A DNA stretch of 15,581 nt from Cytophagales bacterium (GCA_025455595.1 JALOMD010000093.1:1-15581), one strand, 5' to 3'. Shown: positions 1 through 7,524, numbered from the stretch's first letter. Numbers and translations: made by a program. The notes: generated by a model not told the origin, from the letters alone.

Positions 1-1071
1 TTGATGATGGTTTCGTTCGAGAACCTGATCATGCTGTTTGTGGGCATTGAGATTCTGTCCATTTCCATGTACGTGCTGACGGGCAGTGACAAAGACAACC
101 TGCGGTCGGCCGAAGCGGCGTTGAAATACTTTCTCATGGGGGCGTTTGCAACTGGCATTCTGCTGTTTGGCGTGGCGTTGTTGTACGGTGCCACGGGCGG
201 TTTCGGGCTTTCGGCCATTGCGGCACACGTGTCGGGCGGCATTGGCGTTTCGCCGATGCTGTACTTGGGCCTCAGCATGATGCTGGTAGGCATTCTGTTC
301 AAGCTTTCTATCGCGCCGTTCCACTTCTGGACTCCCGATGTTTATGATGGTGCCCCCAGCGTTTTCACGGCATTCATGTCCACGATTGTAAAGACGGCCG
401 GATTCGCTGCCTTGTTCCGGTTGCTCTCGGCTTCGTTCACCGACGTATATAATTTCTGGTGGGTCAGCTTGGCCATTGCCACCATTCTGACATTGATTAT
501 TGGCAACATTACGGCGGTTTACCAGTCCAGCTTCAAGCGGATGCTGGCTTATTCAAGCATTTCGCACGCCGGCTATTTGCTCATGGCGGTCACGGCTTTC
601 AACGACCAGTCGCAAAAGGCTGTTTTGTTCTATTCACTGGCATACGCACTGGCAACCATCACCGCTTTCGGCGTACTGATTGTGGTGGAACAGAACGCCA
701 GCGACAAATACGAGGCATTCAACGGCTTGGGCAAACGTTCGCCGCTGTTGGCGTTCGTCAATACGGTGGCCATGTGTTCGCTGGCCGGCATGCCGCTGAC
801 GGCCGGGTTCATCGGCAAGTTGTTCATCTTTGTCAGCGTAGCGGAGAATGAAATGATTTGGCTGTTGGTGATAGCCGTGCTGATGTCGGCGGTGGGTTTT
901 TATTATTATTTCCGTGTCATCATTGCCATGTACATGCGTCCGGCCAACGAAGCATACGTTACCGACAACACCGCAACGGTTTCCGGACTGTACCAATCAG
1001 TGCTTCTGCTGGCCGCTTTCTTGACGCTGCTGCTCGGCATTGCCCCCAGCTTAGTGACGCGTTTCATTTGA
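1..1071 (+). CDS. nuoN: NADH-quinone oxidoreductase subunit N, 5' end outside the window
   Basis: This is the antiporter-like membrane subunit N of respiratory complex I, which couples quinone reduction to proton export across the inner membrane. The frame is open at base 1, and about 100 N-terminal residues seem to lie upstream, since the family is usually about 460-490 residues and 356 are visible. Nearly the whole product is hydrophobic helix. Family landmarks are seen in order, numbered from base 1: FVGIEILS with the conserved Glu17; FKLSIAPFHFWTPDVYDGAP at about 100-119, with Lys101 and the hallmark HFWTPDVY; Lys131 in the next helix; and KRMLAYSSISHAGY at about 179-192. By alignment from memory, Glu17, Lys101 and Lys131 correspond to the proton-path residues of E. 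coli NuoN. nuoN normally ends the nuo operon, which fits the repeats and hairpins that follow. The TTG at base 1 is not taken as the real start. Confidence 0.96.
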   Translation: MMMVSFENLIMLFVGIEILSISMYVLTGSDKDNLRSAEAALKYFLMGAFATGILLFGVALLYGATGGFGLSAIAAHVSGGIGVSPMLYLGLSMMLVGILFKLSIAPFHFWTPDVYDGAPSVFTAFMSTIVKTAGFAALFRLLSASFTDVYNFWWVSLAIATILTLIIGNITAVYQSSFKRMLAYSSISHAGYLLMAVTAFNDQSQKAVLFYSLAYALATITAFGVLIVVEQNASDKYEAFNGLGKRSPLLAFVNTVAMCSLAGMPLTAGFIGKLFIFVSVAENEMIWLLVIAVLMSAVGFYYYFRVIIAMYMRPANEAYVTDNTATVSGLYQSVLLLAAFLTLLLGIAPSLVTRFI

Positions 1072-1077
1072 TGCGAT

Positions 1078-1106
1078 GCGTTTTGGCAGTTTTTTGCCCA
1101 AAACGG
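1078..1106. repeat. 29-bp dispersed palindrome, copy R1
   Basis: Left half GCGTTTTGGCA and right half TTGCCCAAAACGG lie 6 bases after the nuoN stop. The left arm is irregular next to the loop (GGCAG instead of GGGCAA). Its right half also serves as the start of the 50-bp palindrome at 1097-1146. Confidence 0.8.
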
Positions 1107-1146
1107 AAGAAGCCGACCAAATTTGGTCGGCTTCTTCCGTTTTGGG
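1097..1146. repeat. 50-bp perfect palindrome, possible bidirectional terminator
   Basis: Positions 1097-1121 are exactly reverse-complementary to 1122-1146 with no spacer; the centre is CCAAATTTGG and the arm core is GGAAGAAGCCGACC. The outer ends, CCCAAAAC and GTTTTGGG, are half-site sequences of the dispersed palindrome, so this looks like one element fused to or inserted into another. It lies just downstream of nuoN and could end transcription from either side, but there is no clear U-tract. Confidence 0.8.
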
Positions 1147-1152
1147 GCACAG

Positions 1153-1181
1153 GCGTTTTGGGCAATTTTTGCTCAAAACGC
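1153..1181. repeat. 29-bp dispersed palindrome, copy R2
   Basis: Left half GCGTTTTGGGCAA, spacer TTT, right half TTGCTCAAAACGC. It forms 13 pairs, one of them G-U if transcribed on the + strand. It is one of the copies closest to consensus. Confidence 0.9.
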
Positions 1182-1193
1182 AGGCCGTGATAA

Positions 1194-1234
1194 AACAACA
1201 AGACCCCGCCATATTTAAGCGGGGTCTTGTTGTT
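1194..1234 (-). terminator. Hairpin terminator of the exb-tonB-TPR block, possibly bidirectional
   Basis: Arms AACAACAAGACCCCGC (1194-1209) and GCGGGGTCTTGTTGTT (1219-1234) pair over 16 bp around a 9-base loop. It begins 21 bases past the TPR gene stop. On the - strand the stem runs into a short U-run (AAAA at 1192-1195 on +), which favours use by the leftward operon. Because the stem ends in A/T pairs it may also stop rightward nuo transcription. Confidence 0.8.
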
Positions 1235-1254
1235 ACTGTTGTTGATTTGATGCG

Positions 1255-2955
1255 TTATTTCGCTTTCGGCTGAGGCTGGCCTTTGGGTGCCGGAGCCTTG
1301 GTGCCGCTGCCTGTTTTCGGCGCAGGAGCCGCTTGTTGAGCCTTCTGGTTCAAATCTTTCAATTCCACGATTTGCTTAGAGGTACTGTTGTTAGGATCCA
1401 GTTCCAAGGCTTTTCTCGCAAACTCTTTGCCTTTGTTCAAATCGCTGTACTTTTTCACCTGAATAAGAGCTAAGTAAGTGTTTGCGTTTACCATGTCACG
1501 CTTGAGTTTAGCTTGGTCAGTCTCAGCAGCAGCCAGTTCAAGGAACTTCTGGTATTCTGCCTCGGCCAAACCCTTGCTTCCGTCAATGTCTTGCTTTGCG
1601 CGGGCCTTTGCCTTCCACTGGTAAGCCGTAATTTGCTTGTTGGCATCCAATTTTGGAATCATTGCACCAAATGCGGTATCGGCCTTCACAAAGTCGTTTG
1701 CATAGTAGTTAGCCAATCCCAGCAGATAGAAATCAGTAGCCGTGGCTTTGCTGGTGCCGATTTTGCCCATGTATTTGTCCATCACTTGGGCGGAACGTAC
1801 ATAAGTTTTGCTATCGAAAAACTGCTGGGCTACCTCACGCATGGCACCTATTTGGGTAGTATCCATTTCACCCGCTTTCGTCAGGTTTTCCAAAGCTTTC
1901 GCCGTGTCGCCGCCAGAGCAGATTTGCAGTTTGCCCAAGTATTCATAGTCAGTGCCCATGACAATATCAGGCTTGGCTAATGTGAAGTACTTGTTCATGT
2001 ACTCCAAGCCTTGGGGGCACTGCTTTGTCTCGTATGAGGCGTACCCCATCAGACGGTTATAAATCGCGCTGTTGCTGTACTGGGGTTTCAGCGTGTTCAG
2101 AATATCCAACGCCTGCTGGTGCTTTTCAACCAGAATCAAGAAGCCAGCATAACGGAACTGGTTGGCAGGGCTTTTGTCGGCCAAAGCCATGTACTTTTCC
2201 ATGTACTCGATGGCTTTCGGATACTGTTTTGCCAAGTAATACATTTCGGCCATCCGGCGATATGCAGGCGCGTAGTTGGCATCAGCGGTAATGGCTTCGT
2301 TGTATTTGTCGCGGGACGCATTCAGGTTCTTGCTTCGGATAAACAAATCACCCAATCGCACGTGCGTTTTAAGCAATTTTGGGTTCAAAGCCAGTGCCTT
2401 GTCGTAGTTGTTGGCGGCGGTGGTGCCGTCCAGTTTCATCAGCGCGGCATCGCCAATCACCACGTAGGCATCAGCCAAGTTCTTGTTCAGTTTAAGGGCT
2501 TGGTCGGCATGAGCAACGGCCTCCACCGGATCCATGTTTCCTTCGTGCATCACGTAAGCCTCACCGATGCGGTAGAACACATCGGCGTTCTTGGATTTGG
2601 TGATTGCCTTTGCTTGGTCAAACTTGGCCTTTGCCTCGGCTTTCTTGCCTTCTTTCAACAGAAGCGAGCCTTGCCCCACCAAGCTCAAGCCGCCTTTTGG
2701 ATCGGCGGCCACCCCTTTGTCAAACTGCATCCGGGCTGAGTCGGGTTCGCCAACTCCCATGTAATAATAACCTAAGAAAAAGTGGTTCTCGCCAGTCGGT
2801 TTGCTGCTGGCCAGCGATTTGAACACTTTTCCTGCGCTGGAGAACTTTTCCACTTCCATGAAGTTCAGTCCTTCGCTAATCGTCTGTGCAGTCGCTTTTT
2901 GTCCCAACAGCACGCTGACAAACACACTCACAAAAAGAAAAAAGGATTTACGCAT
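1255..2955 (-). CDS. Secreted tetratricopeptide-repeat protein
   Basis: The product has 566 residues. Residues 1-24 (MRKSFFLFVSV...KATAQ) are a classical signal peptide with a likely cut after Ala-Gln, so the mature protein is periplasmic or surface exposed. From about 25 to 530 it is made of helical TPR units; typical matches are AYVVIGDAALMKLDGTTAANNYDKALALNP and AYRRMAEMYYLAKQYPKAIEYMEKY-type repeats, seen here in shorter pieces such as YDKALALNPK and ARKALELDPNN. The last 30 or so residues are an Ala/Pro/Lys/Gln-rich disordered tail. TPR arrays bind other proteins; the partner is unknown. It is the last gene of the leftward TonB block, 82 bases after the PstS-like gene and just before the hairpin terminator. 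This position is common in Bacteroidota as I remember it, suggesting a role linked to TonB function, but no reaction can be assigned. Confidence 0.93.
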   Translation of the reverse strand: MRKSFFLFVSVFVSVLLGQKATAQTISEGLNFMEVEKFSSAGKVFKSLASSKPTGENHFFLGYYYMGVGEPDSARMQFDKGVAADPKGGLSLVGQGSLLLKEGKKAEAKAKFDQAKAITKSKNADVFYRIGEAYVMHEGNMDPVEAVAHADQALKLNKNLADAYVVIGDAALMKLDGTTAANNYDKALALNPKLLKTHVRLGDLFIRSKNLNASRDKYNEAITADANYAPAYRRMAEMYYLAKQYPKAIEYMEKYMALADKSPANQFRYAGFLILVEKHQQALDILNTLKPQYSNSAIYNRLMGYASYETKQCPQGLEYMNKYFTLAKPDIVMGTDYEYLGKLQICSGGDTAKALENLTKAGEMDTTQIGAMREVAQQFFDSKTYVRSAQVMDKYMGKIGTSKATATDFYLLGLANYYANDFVKADTAFGAMIPKLDANKQITAYQWKAKARAKQDIDGSKGLAEAEYQKFLELAAAETDQAKLKRDMVNANTYLALIQVKKYSDLNKGKEFARKALELDPNNSTSKQIVELKDLNQKAQQAAPAPKTGSGTKAPAPKGQPQPKAK

Positions 2956-3037
2956 TGGCAGTTAAAGGTTTGGTTACGAAACAGGATTGGTTAAAGTTTA
3001 GCTATAACGCTGGCAAGAGCAAAATCGTTTGTTGGTT

Positions 3038-3985
3038 TCACTTGAATTGAACCAGCCTCACCGGCATGGTGGCGGGCAGCAACCCGGCCTTTCTGATTAT
3101 CAACTGGCCTTTCTCACTTGCCACATAAGCAGCAAATCCGGTGCCAAGTCCTACGCGTGCCTCACGACTTACGATATAAAGGCTACGGTACAAGGGATAT
3201 TGCTTTGTTTGCAAATAAGCGGCAAACGGCTGAAAATGTTCTTCCACGGGTGCATCGTCTTTTTCGGCAACAGCTACCGTAGTGACACTGTTCTTGAACT
3301 TATACTGCTTGGGGTCGTCTTCCCAGTCGCTAATCCAGCTGACACCGATGAATCCAATGGCGTTTTCGTTCTGTTGTACGTACTCCATTACCTTCTGGTT
3401 GGAACCGGCCGCGAATACCCTTTTGTCAAAATCAGTTCCCAAGTCAAACTTGTCCTTTATATAACTCAGGTTGCTGGAGTTGGCGTTGTCAAACACAATC
3501 ACCACGTCTTTCTTGGCACCTTTGCCACTCACCTCGTTCCATGTCTTCACGCTTCCATTCATTAGTGCCCGCAACCGATTCATAGTAAGCAGCGAGTCCG
3601 GGTTTTTGCGGTTTACAATCAGAGCCACCGCTTCGGTGGCAATTTTCAAGGTATCGGGCGTGATTTTCTTGCTGGCAAAATACGCCCGCTCCTTTTCGTT
3701 CAATGTCCTTGTCATCACAACAGACCGCACGCTGTCGGCAAGCAGCAGTTGCATGGCTTGGCCTTCGGTAGTATATACCGGAGTAATCTTGGCGTACTTG
3801 TAAGACGCTTGGAAAGCGTCCACCTCGGCTTGGATGATGGGTTGAAACGCCTCATCCACGGCTATGGAAATCTTCCCGCTGGTTGCAGTGTCAGCGGCGC
3901 GGTTGTTGCAACCGGCCAGCATAAGCACAAAGAAGAATCCTTGCATAACGGCAAGGATTCTTCTGTTCAAATAATTATCAAACAT
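3038..3985 (-). CDS. PstS-like periplasmic binding lipoprotein linked to tonB
   Basis: The product has 315 residues. The N-terminus (residues 1-26) ends in the lipobox LMLAGC with Cys26, so it should be a lipid-anchored envelope protein. Residues about 37-310 look like a type 2 periplasmic-binding fold of the PstS group: KISIAVDEAF, then a long stretch ending in ALMNGSVKTWNEV and ...NAIGFIGVSWISDWEDD, and GTGFAAYVASEKGQLIIRKAGLLPA near the C-terminus, which matches the usual PstS ending. In a phosphate transporter this protein would deliver phosphate to PstCAB, but no pstCAB or phoU lies nearby. It starts one base after the stop of the small membrane protein, so it is almost certainly co-translated with the tonB cluster. 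A role as a ligand sensor or adaptor for TonB-dependent uptake is only an inference. An internal start at Met14 is also possible. Confidence 0.9.
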   Translation of the reverse strand: MFDNYLNRRILAVMQGFFFVLMLAGCNNRAADTATSGKISIAVDEAFQPIIQAEVDAFQASYKYAKITPVYTTEGQAMQLLLADSVRSVVMTRTLNEKERAYFASKKITPDTLKIATEAVALIVNRKNPDSLLTMNRLRALMNGSVKTWNEVSGKGAKKDVVIVFDNANSSNLSYIKDKFDLGTDFDKRVFAAGSNQKVMEYVQQNENAIGFIGVSWISDWEDDPKQYKFKNSVTTVAVAEKDDAPVEEHFQPFAAYLQTKQYPLYRSLYIVSREARVGLGTGFAAYVASEKGQLIIRKAGLLPATMPVRLVQFK

Positions 3986-3986
3986 G

Positions 3987-4196
3987 TTATTTCGCCAATT
4001 GTTTCACAGATCGGTAGAGACGGAACAAGCCGTAGAGGGCCATTGCGGCACCAAACAGTATTTTCGCAGCTTTGGGCATCAGGTTGTCGGCCAGAGGCGT
4101 AAAGATGACTACCAGTCCCAAGACTACGTAAACCACCGCCATCAAGATACCGAACGAAGCGAAAATGGTCTCATGAAGCGGCCTGCGCTGTCTCAT
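3987..4196 (-). CDS. Small two-helix membrane protein between tonB and the PstS-like gene
   Basis: The product has 69 residues starting MRQRRPLHETIFASFG. It has a short positively charged N-terminus and two hydrophobic segments, about residues 12-33 (FASFGILMAVVYVVLGLVVIF) and 43-60 (AAKILFGAAMALYGLFRLY), and ends in a basic tail RSVKQLAK. An upstream ATG at 4286 would give 99 residues but would overlap the end of tonB by about 80 bases with a non-hydrophobic, Arg/Pro-rich extension. The start at 4196 leaves an 8-base gap to the tonB stop and is preferred. The stop is one base before the PstS-like start codon. I do not recognise a named family. Its position suggests an inner-membrane accessory of the ExbB-ExbD-TonB complex or of the lipoprotein that follows. 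Confidence 0.8.
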   Translation of the reverse strand: MRQRRPLHETIFASFGILMAVVYVVLGLVVIFTPLADNLMPKAAKILFGAAMALYGLFRLYRSVKQLAK

Positions 4197-4204
4197 CGGC
4201 GTGA

Positions 4205-5014
4205 CTATTGCGTCTGCAACGTGAAGTTGATGGGCAAGCTGTACCGCACCGGCACGTTGCGTCCCGACTGGCGGCCTGGCTTCCACTTCGGCATGGTGCC
4301 TACTACACGCTTGGCCTCTTCGTCGCAGCCGTAGCCGATGCCTTTGGCAACCGTCACGTCTTTGATGGTGCCGTCGGAACCAACAACAAACGATACGAAC
4401 ACTTTGCCCGAAATGTTCTGGTTTCGGGCTTGGGCCGGATAACGGATGTTCTTGCTCAAGTATTTGCTTAGTTCGCCAATGCCACCCGGAAATTCCGGCA
4501 TTTGCTCAACGGCTACGAACGGCTCTTCCTCTTTCTTGCCTTCGTCAAGCAGGCTGGGACCTGCTTCAGGAACAGCCAAATCAACCGCCACTTCTTCCCC
4601 TTCTTGAGTTTCGAGGGCAATCTGCTTGTTTTCGGTTTCTTCCACGCGTGTCACCTCCTCCACAACTTCTTCTGCTTTTGCAACCTCCATTTCTACGAAA
4701 CGGATAGTGGCCACTTGGGGGGGAGGGGGCGCAGGGGGTGGCGGCGGGGGCGGCGGCTCGTTAGGGTCAACGGGCGGGGGCGGCGGCAGATTTGCCAAGT
4801 CGGCCACTACTTCCACAGCTTCATCGTCGCCTTTTTGCAGAGAGACGAACTGCATGAAAATGAATGCTACCACAAAGATGGCACCTCCGATCAGCAATGA
4901 CCGCTGCACCGTCTTGTTGTATATCTTACGGAGCATGTACGCGCCGTAAGCGTGGTTTCTGCCCTCAAAGACGATATCGTCTAAGGTGACATTCGGTGAC
5001 TTATAGTCTATCAT
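4205..5014 (-). CDS. tonB: Energy transducer TonB
   Basis: The product has 269 residues. TonB carries energy from the ExbB/ExbD proton channel across the periplasm to outer-membrane TonB-dependent receptors. A cytoplasmic N-terminus (1-38) carries the Bacteroidota signature FEGRNHAYGAYMLRK at 16-30; one membrane anchor follows at about 39-57; then a proline-rich spacer at 77-99 and an acidic Glu/Val-rich stretch at 108-170. The TonB C-terminal domain lies at about 173-266, beginning EFPGGIGELSKYLSKNIRYP and containing ISGKVFVSFVVGSDGTI and MPKWKPGRQSGRNVPVRYSLPINF. The proline codons produce a G-rich tract on the + strand at about 4717-4790, prone to slippage, but the frame is intact. It starts 2 bases after the exbD2 stop and ends 8 bases before the small membrane protein. 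Confidence 0.97.
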   Translation of the reverse strand: MIDYKSPNVTLDDIVFEGRNHAYGAYMLRKIYNKTVQRSLLIGGAIFVVAFIFMQFVSLQKGDDEAVEVVADLANLPPPPPVDPNEPPPPPPPPAPPPPQVATIRFVEMEVAKAEEVVEEVTRVEETENKQIALETQEGEEVAVDLAVPEAGPSLLDEGKKEEEPFVAVEQMPEFPGGIGELSKYLSKNIRYPAQARNQNISGKVFVSFVVGSDGTIKDVTVAKGIGYGCDEEAKRVVGTMPKWKPGRQSGRNVPVRYSLPINFTLQTQ

Positions 5015-5016
5015 AA

Positions 5017-5553
5017 TCAGTCAGTGATGTTGTTTTCCTGTTTGTACCTGGCAATGATTTCCTTGTCCTGCGGATACAGTTGCTGAATGGCGTACACCTT
5101 TGAATCAGTGATTTTCATCTCATCCAAAATATCCACTACGTTCTTGTAAGTAGATTCTTCCGTTGGCTTGATGATGAAAACTGCATCTCTTTTCAGGCTT
5201 TTGCCTTTGGCAACCATCTCCATTGCCATTTTCCGGAAACCATCGGCCGAATAGTCGGTGGTGAACACTTCCGGGCTTTCCACACCCCGGTAGTAGAAGA
5301 TGCGGTTGTTCTTGTCCAGCACCACCGTGGTGGTCACCCGTTCGTCCACCTTAGGTGGCGGCGGGTCATTGGGCTTCGGCTTTTCAGGCATGCTCAGCAG
5401 CATGGTCTTGGGCTTGCTGAACGTGGTGGTAAGCATAAAGAAAGTAACCAGCAGGAACGCCAAGTCAACCATCGGTGTCATGTCAATCCGAGTGGAAACC
5501 TTCTTCGGGCCTTTTTTCTTACCATCCTTACCACTTGTATCTAACTCTGCCAT
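5017..5553 (-). CDS. exbD: Biopolymer transport protein ExbD, second copy
   Basis: The product has 178 residues. ExbD lines the ExbB channel and binds TonB in the periplasm. A Lys-rich cytoplasmic N-terminus leads into STRIDMTPMVDLAFLLVTFF at about 20-39, whose Asp30 matches the proton-carrying Asp of the family (Asp25 in E. coli). After the single helix comes a Pro-rich linker (PNDPPPPKVDE) and a periplasmic domain of about 110 residues containing KRDAVFIIKPTEESTYKNVV, the usual ExbD/TolR fold motif. Length is greater than the E. coli protein (141), as is common for Bacteroidota ExbD. It is separated from exbD1 by 102 bases that contain palindrome R3, and from tonB by only 2 bases, so it is translationally coupled to tonB. 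Confidence 0.96.
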   Translation of the reverse strand: MAELDTSGKDGKKKGPKKVSTRIDMTPMVDLAFLLVTFFMLTTTFSKPKTMLLSMPEKPKPNDPPPPKVDERVTTTVVLDKNNRIFYYRGVESPEVFTTDYSADGFRKMAMEMVAKGKSLKRDAVFIIKPTEESTYKNVVDILDEMKITDSKVYAIQQLYPQDKEIIARYKQENNITD

Positions 5554-5600
5554 GGGTGAAGTAAGGTTTATAGGTTATAATTTACGCATCGAAAGTTGGT

Positions 5601-5629
5601 GCGTTTTAAGCAAATTTTGCCCAAAACAC
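5601..5629. repeat. 29-bp dispersed palindrome, copy R3, inside the exb operon
   Basis: Left half GCGTTTTAAGCAA, spacer ATT, right half TTGCCCAAAACAC. It is the only full-length copy inside an apparent operon. All three non-Watson-Crick positions become G-U pairs on the - strand, which is the strand that would be transcribed here. Confidence 0.9.
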
Positions 5630-5655
5630 CGATTACTGGTTTAGCGACACCAACG

Positions 5656-6315
5656 TTACTCTTTTTTGCCTTCGCCTGCCTTTTTGCCAAATCCTTCAGG
5701 CATGGCTTCGAGGCTGGTAATTAAATTGAATTTGTTCAGATTCTGTTCCATCATGGTGTCAATAACCTTTTTCACCACTTCGTACTTAGTTCCTTTGTCG
5801 GCTTTGATTACCATACGCAGTTGTCTTTCCCGGTCGTTGTTGTTCACTTCCGAATGGGCCAAGCGGGCATAGGTTACCCATTTCGCCAGTTGGTTGTCCA
5901 GCGAGTCGGTCGGGATGCCCGTTTGCAACTGGGCACGAGCTTTTCCAGTCGAAACCATCACCTGAGGCAATGCCGCCATCGGGGCGCCGAAGGTGGAGGT
6001 AAGCCGGAATTGGTTTTTTTGGTTTTCGCTAAAAGGCACCTTGTACTCACCGGCCATCTTCTCCAGCATAGCCAGACGGGTTTTTTCACTGTCCACGCCC
6101 ATGAACACCTTCCCATCAGCATCCACGCTGATAATCAACACGTTGGCATCGGGAAGAATTGTTTCGGAAACCGAGCCGGGCGTGTCCACGACCACCGGCT
6201 CGTCGGGTTTGAATTTGGTCGTCAACATGAAGAAGGTGAGTAGCAGGAAGGCTACGTCACACATGGCCGTCATGTCGAGCAATATGGTTTTACGAGGAAC
6301 TTTGACCTTTGCCAT
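5656..6315 (-). CDS. exbD: Biopolymer transport protein ExbD, first copy
   Basis: The product has 219 residues and belongs to the same ExbD/TolR family as the following gene, but is clearly diverged from it. The N-terminus is short; the helix region KTILLDMTAMCDVAFLLLTF at about 9-28 carries the conserved Asp20. The periplasmic part begins FKPDEPVVVDTPGSVSETILPD and is about 50 residues longer than in a minimal ExbD. It contains an insertion around residues 90-155 (SENQKNQFRLTSTFGAPMAA through SLDNQLAKWVTYARLAHSEV), then the family motif RQLRMVIKADKGTKYEVVKK and a Lys/Glu/Gly-rich tail. Paired unequal ExbDs are usual in Bacteroidota TonB loci, and the two may make a hetero-oligomer in one channel. 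The gene lies 205 bases downstream of exbB, a gap holding a hairpin and a degenerate palindrome. Confidence 0.95.
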   Translation of the reverse strand: MAKVKVPRKTILLDMTAMCDVAFLLLTFFMLTTKFKPDEPVVVDTPGSVSETILPDANVLIISVDADGKVFMGVDSEKTRLAMLEKMAGEYKVPFSENQKNQFRLTSTFGAPMAALPQVMVSTGKARAQLQTGIPTDSLDNQLAKWVTYARLAHSEVNNNDRERQLRMVIKADKGTKYEVVKKVIDTMMEQNLNKFNLITSLEAMPEGFGKKAGEGKKE

Positions 6316-6383
6316 TGTCTTTGTTTTTCAAGATTGTTAAAGCCGCTTGTCATATAGATGCAGCAACGGGTGATTTTCCACAA

Positions 6384-6420
6384 ACGTTTCGGAAAATTTT
6401 TCATTTTTTTCTCAAAACGC
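6384..6420. repeat. Expanded, degenerate copy of the dispersed palindrome
   Basis: The outer half-sites ACGTTTCGG (6384-6392) and CTCAAAACGC (6411-6420) are recognisable, but they are separated by an 18-base A/T-rich stretch instead of the usual 9 to 10. It sits between exbB and exbD1. Confidence 0.5.
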
Positions 6421-6454
6421 CTCCGTTGCCTCGCCAGCCGCGGTTTTGCCGGAA

Positions 6455-6508
6455 CCGAAAGCAACCAACCGGGTACGGTGAATACACGCCACCAGTTGGT
6501 TGCTTCGG
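6455..6508 (-). terminator. Imperfect hairpin after exbB, possible attenuator
   Basis: CCGAAAGCAACCAAC (6455-6469) pairs with GTTGGTTGCTTCGG (6495-6508), with one bulged base and a 25-base loop. It starts 12 bases beyond the exbB stop on the - strand. No U-tract follows, so partial termination or mRNA stabilisation that sets the ExbB:ExbD ratio is more likely than a full stop. Confidence 0.5.
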
Positions 6509-6520
6509 TCAGCCGAACGA

Positions 6521-7357
6521 TTAACTGTGTTTGGAAGCGAAGTTCTGCATGATGCTGAAACCGGCTTCGTCAATGCTGTAGGTCAGGCCGTCAATCTTGC
6601 TCGTGAAGAAGTTGTAGGCGATGATGGCCAGTGCCGACGTACCGATACCCAACGCGGTGTTGATCAGAGCCTCGGAGATACCGGTCGAGAGGGCCGACGC
6701 ATCGGGCGCACCGGCTTGGGCCAGGGCGGCGAAGGCGCGGATCATCCCCAACACCGTACCGAACAGACCCATCAGGGTGGCGATGGAGGCCAGTGTGGCA
6801 ATGATGGTCAGGTTTTTCTCCAGCATGGGCAGTTCCAGCGCGGTGGAGTCTTCCAGTTCTTTCTGGATGGCCAGTACCTTCTGGTCTTTGGTCATGTTCG
6901 GTTCCACGGCCATCTCTTTGTACTTGTGCAGCACCGAGTTGATTACGTTGCCAACCGAGCCTTTTTGCTTGTCGCATTCGGCCAGTGCTTCGTTCACGTT
7001 GTCAGTAGCCAAGGCCGACTTCACTTTGCGCACGAAAGCGTCAACCGGGCCGCTGCCAGTGGCTTTGCCAATGGTAATGAAACGTTCGATGGAAAATACA
7101 ATTACGGTGAGCAGCATTGTCATCAGGATGGGCACCACGAAACCACCTTTGTACACCGTGCCGAGATAGTCGCCGGGCAGTGGGTCGTTTTTGTTGTCTC
7201 CTCCTTCAAAGTGACTGCCGTCGCCCAAGACAAAAATGTAAATCAAAACGGCAATGATAAAAATGATGATTAGGGTAAGCGGTGCGAACCAGTCACTACC
7301 GGATTTCTTGTCACCCTTCTTCGGCTGAGCGGCGGGCTTCGTAGCTTGATTTTTCAT
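6521..7357 (-). CDS. exbB: MotA/TolQ/ExbB proton channel protein ExbB
   Basis: The product has 278 residues. ExbB forms the pentameric inner-membrane channel that uses the proton motive force to drive TonB. The N-terminus is polar and Lys-rich (1-24); helices are visible at about 26-45, 72-91, 183-210 and 231-253. The family core is clear: IIATLASIATLMGLFGTVLG around 185-204, and TGISEALINTALGIGTSALA at 225-244, in which Glu229 aligns with the functional Glu176 of E. coli ExbB. The extra N-terminal helix and the loop between helices 1 and 2 (GDGSHFEGGDNKNDPLPGDY) are additions common in Bacteroidota. It is the first gene of the leftward block exbB-exbD-exbD-tonB and should set its promoter, which lies in 7358-7524. 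Confidence 0.97.
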   Translation of the reverse strand: MKNQATKPAAQPKKGDKKSGSDWFAPLTLIIIFIIAVLIYIFVLGDGSHFEGGDNKNDPLPGDYLGTVYKGGFVVPILMTMLLTVIVFSIERFITIGKATGSGPVDAFVRKVKSALATDNVNEALAECDKQKGSVGNVINSVLHKYKEMAVEPNMTKDQKVLAIQKELEDSTALELPMLEKNLTIIATLASIATLMGLFGTVLGMIRAFAALAQAGAPDASALSTGISEALINTALGIGTSALAIIAYNFFTSKIDGLTYSIDEAGFSIMQNFASKHS

Positions 7358-7430
7358 CCAATTTTAACGTTTACGAGTGATTGATTGAGTAATTTGGTTT
7401 AAAGGTTGTGCAAGTATATTAAAAATAGTT

Positions 7431-7459
7431 GAAAGTTATTACACGCCGGTTTGACAAAA
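7431..7459 (-). promoter_or_regulatory. Weak candidate promoter for the exbB operon
   Basis: On the - strand TTTTG (7459-7455) is followed after 16 bases by TAACTTTC (7438-7431), which matches the Bacteroidota -33/-7 pattern TTTG and TAnnTTTG in all but the last base. The spacing is a little short. It would give a leader of roughly 65-70 bases before exbB. This is a pattern match only. Confidence 0.25.
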
Positions 7460-7524
7460 TAATTTCGCTGGCTTTGGGCTTTTGGCTGGTATTTTCGGGT
7501 AGGAAACGCCAAAATTATTGAAAT

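Noticed and set aside
3038..3985. Calling the PstS-like gene a phosphate transporter component
   Set aside because: There is no pstC, pstA, pstB or phoU nearby, and it is coupled to tonB instead; only the fold is claimed.
4717..4790. G-rich tract as a quadruplex or phase-variable tract
   Set aside because: It is explained by proline codons of the TonB spacer, is interrupted, and the frame is intact.
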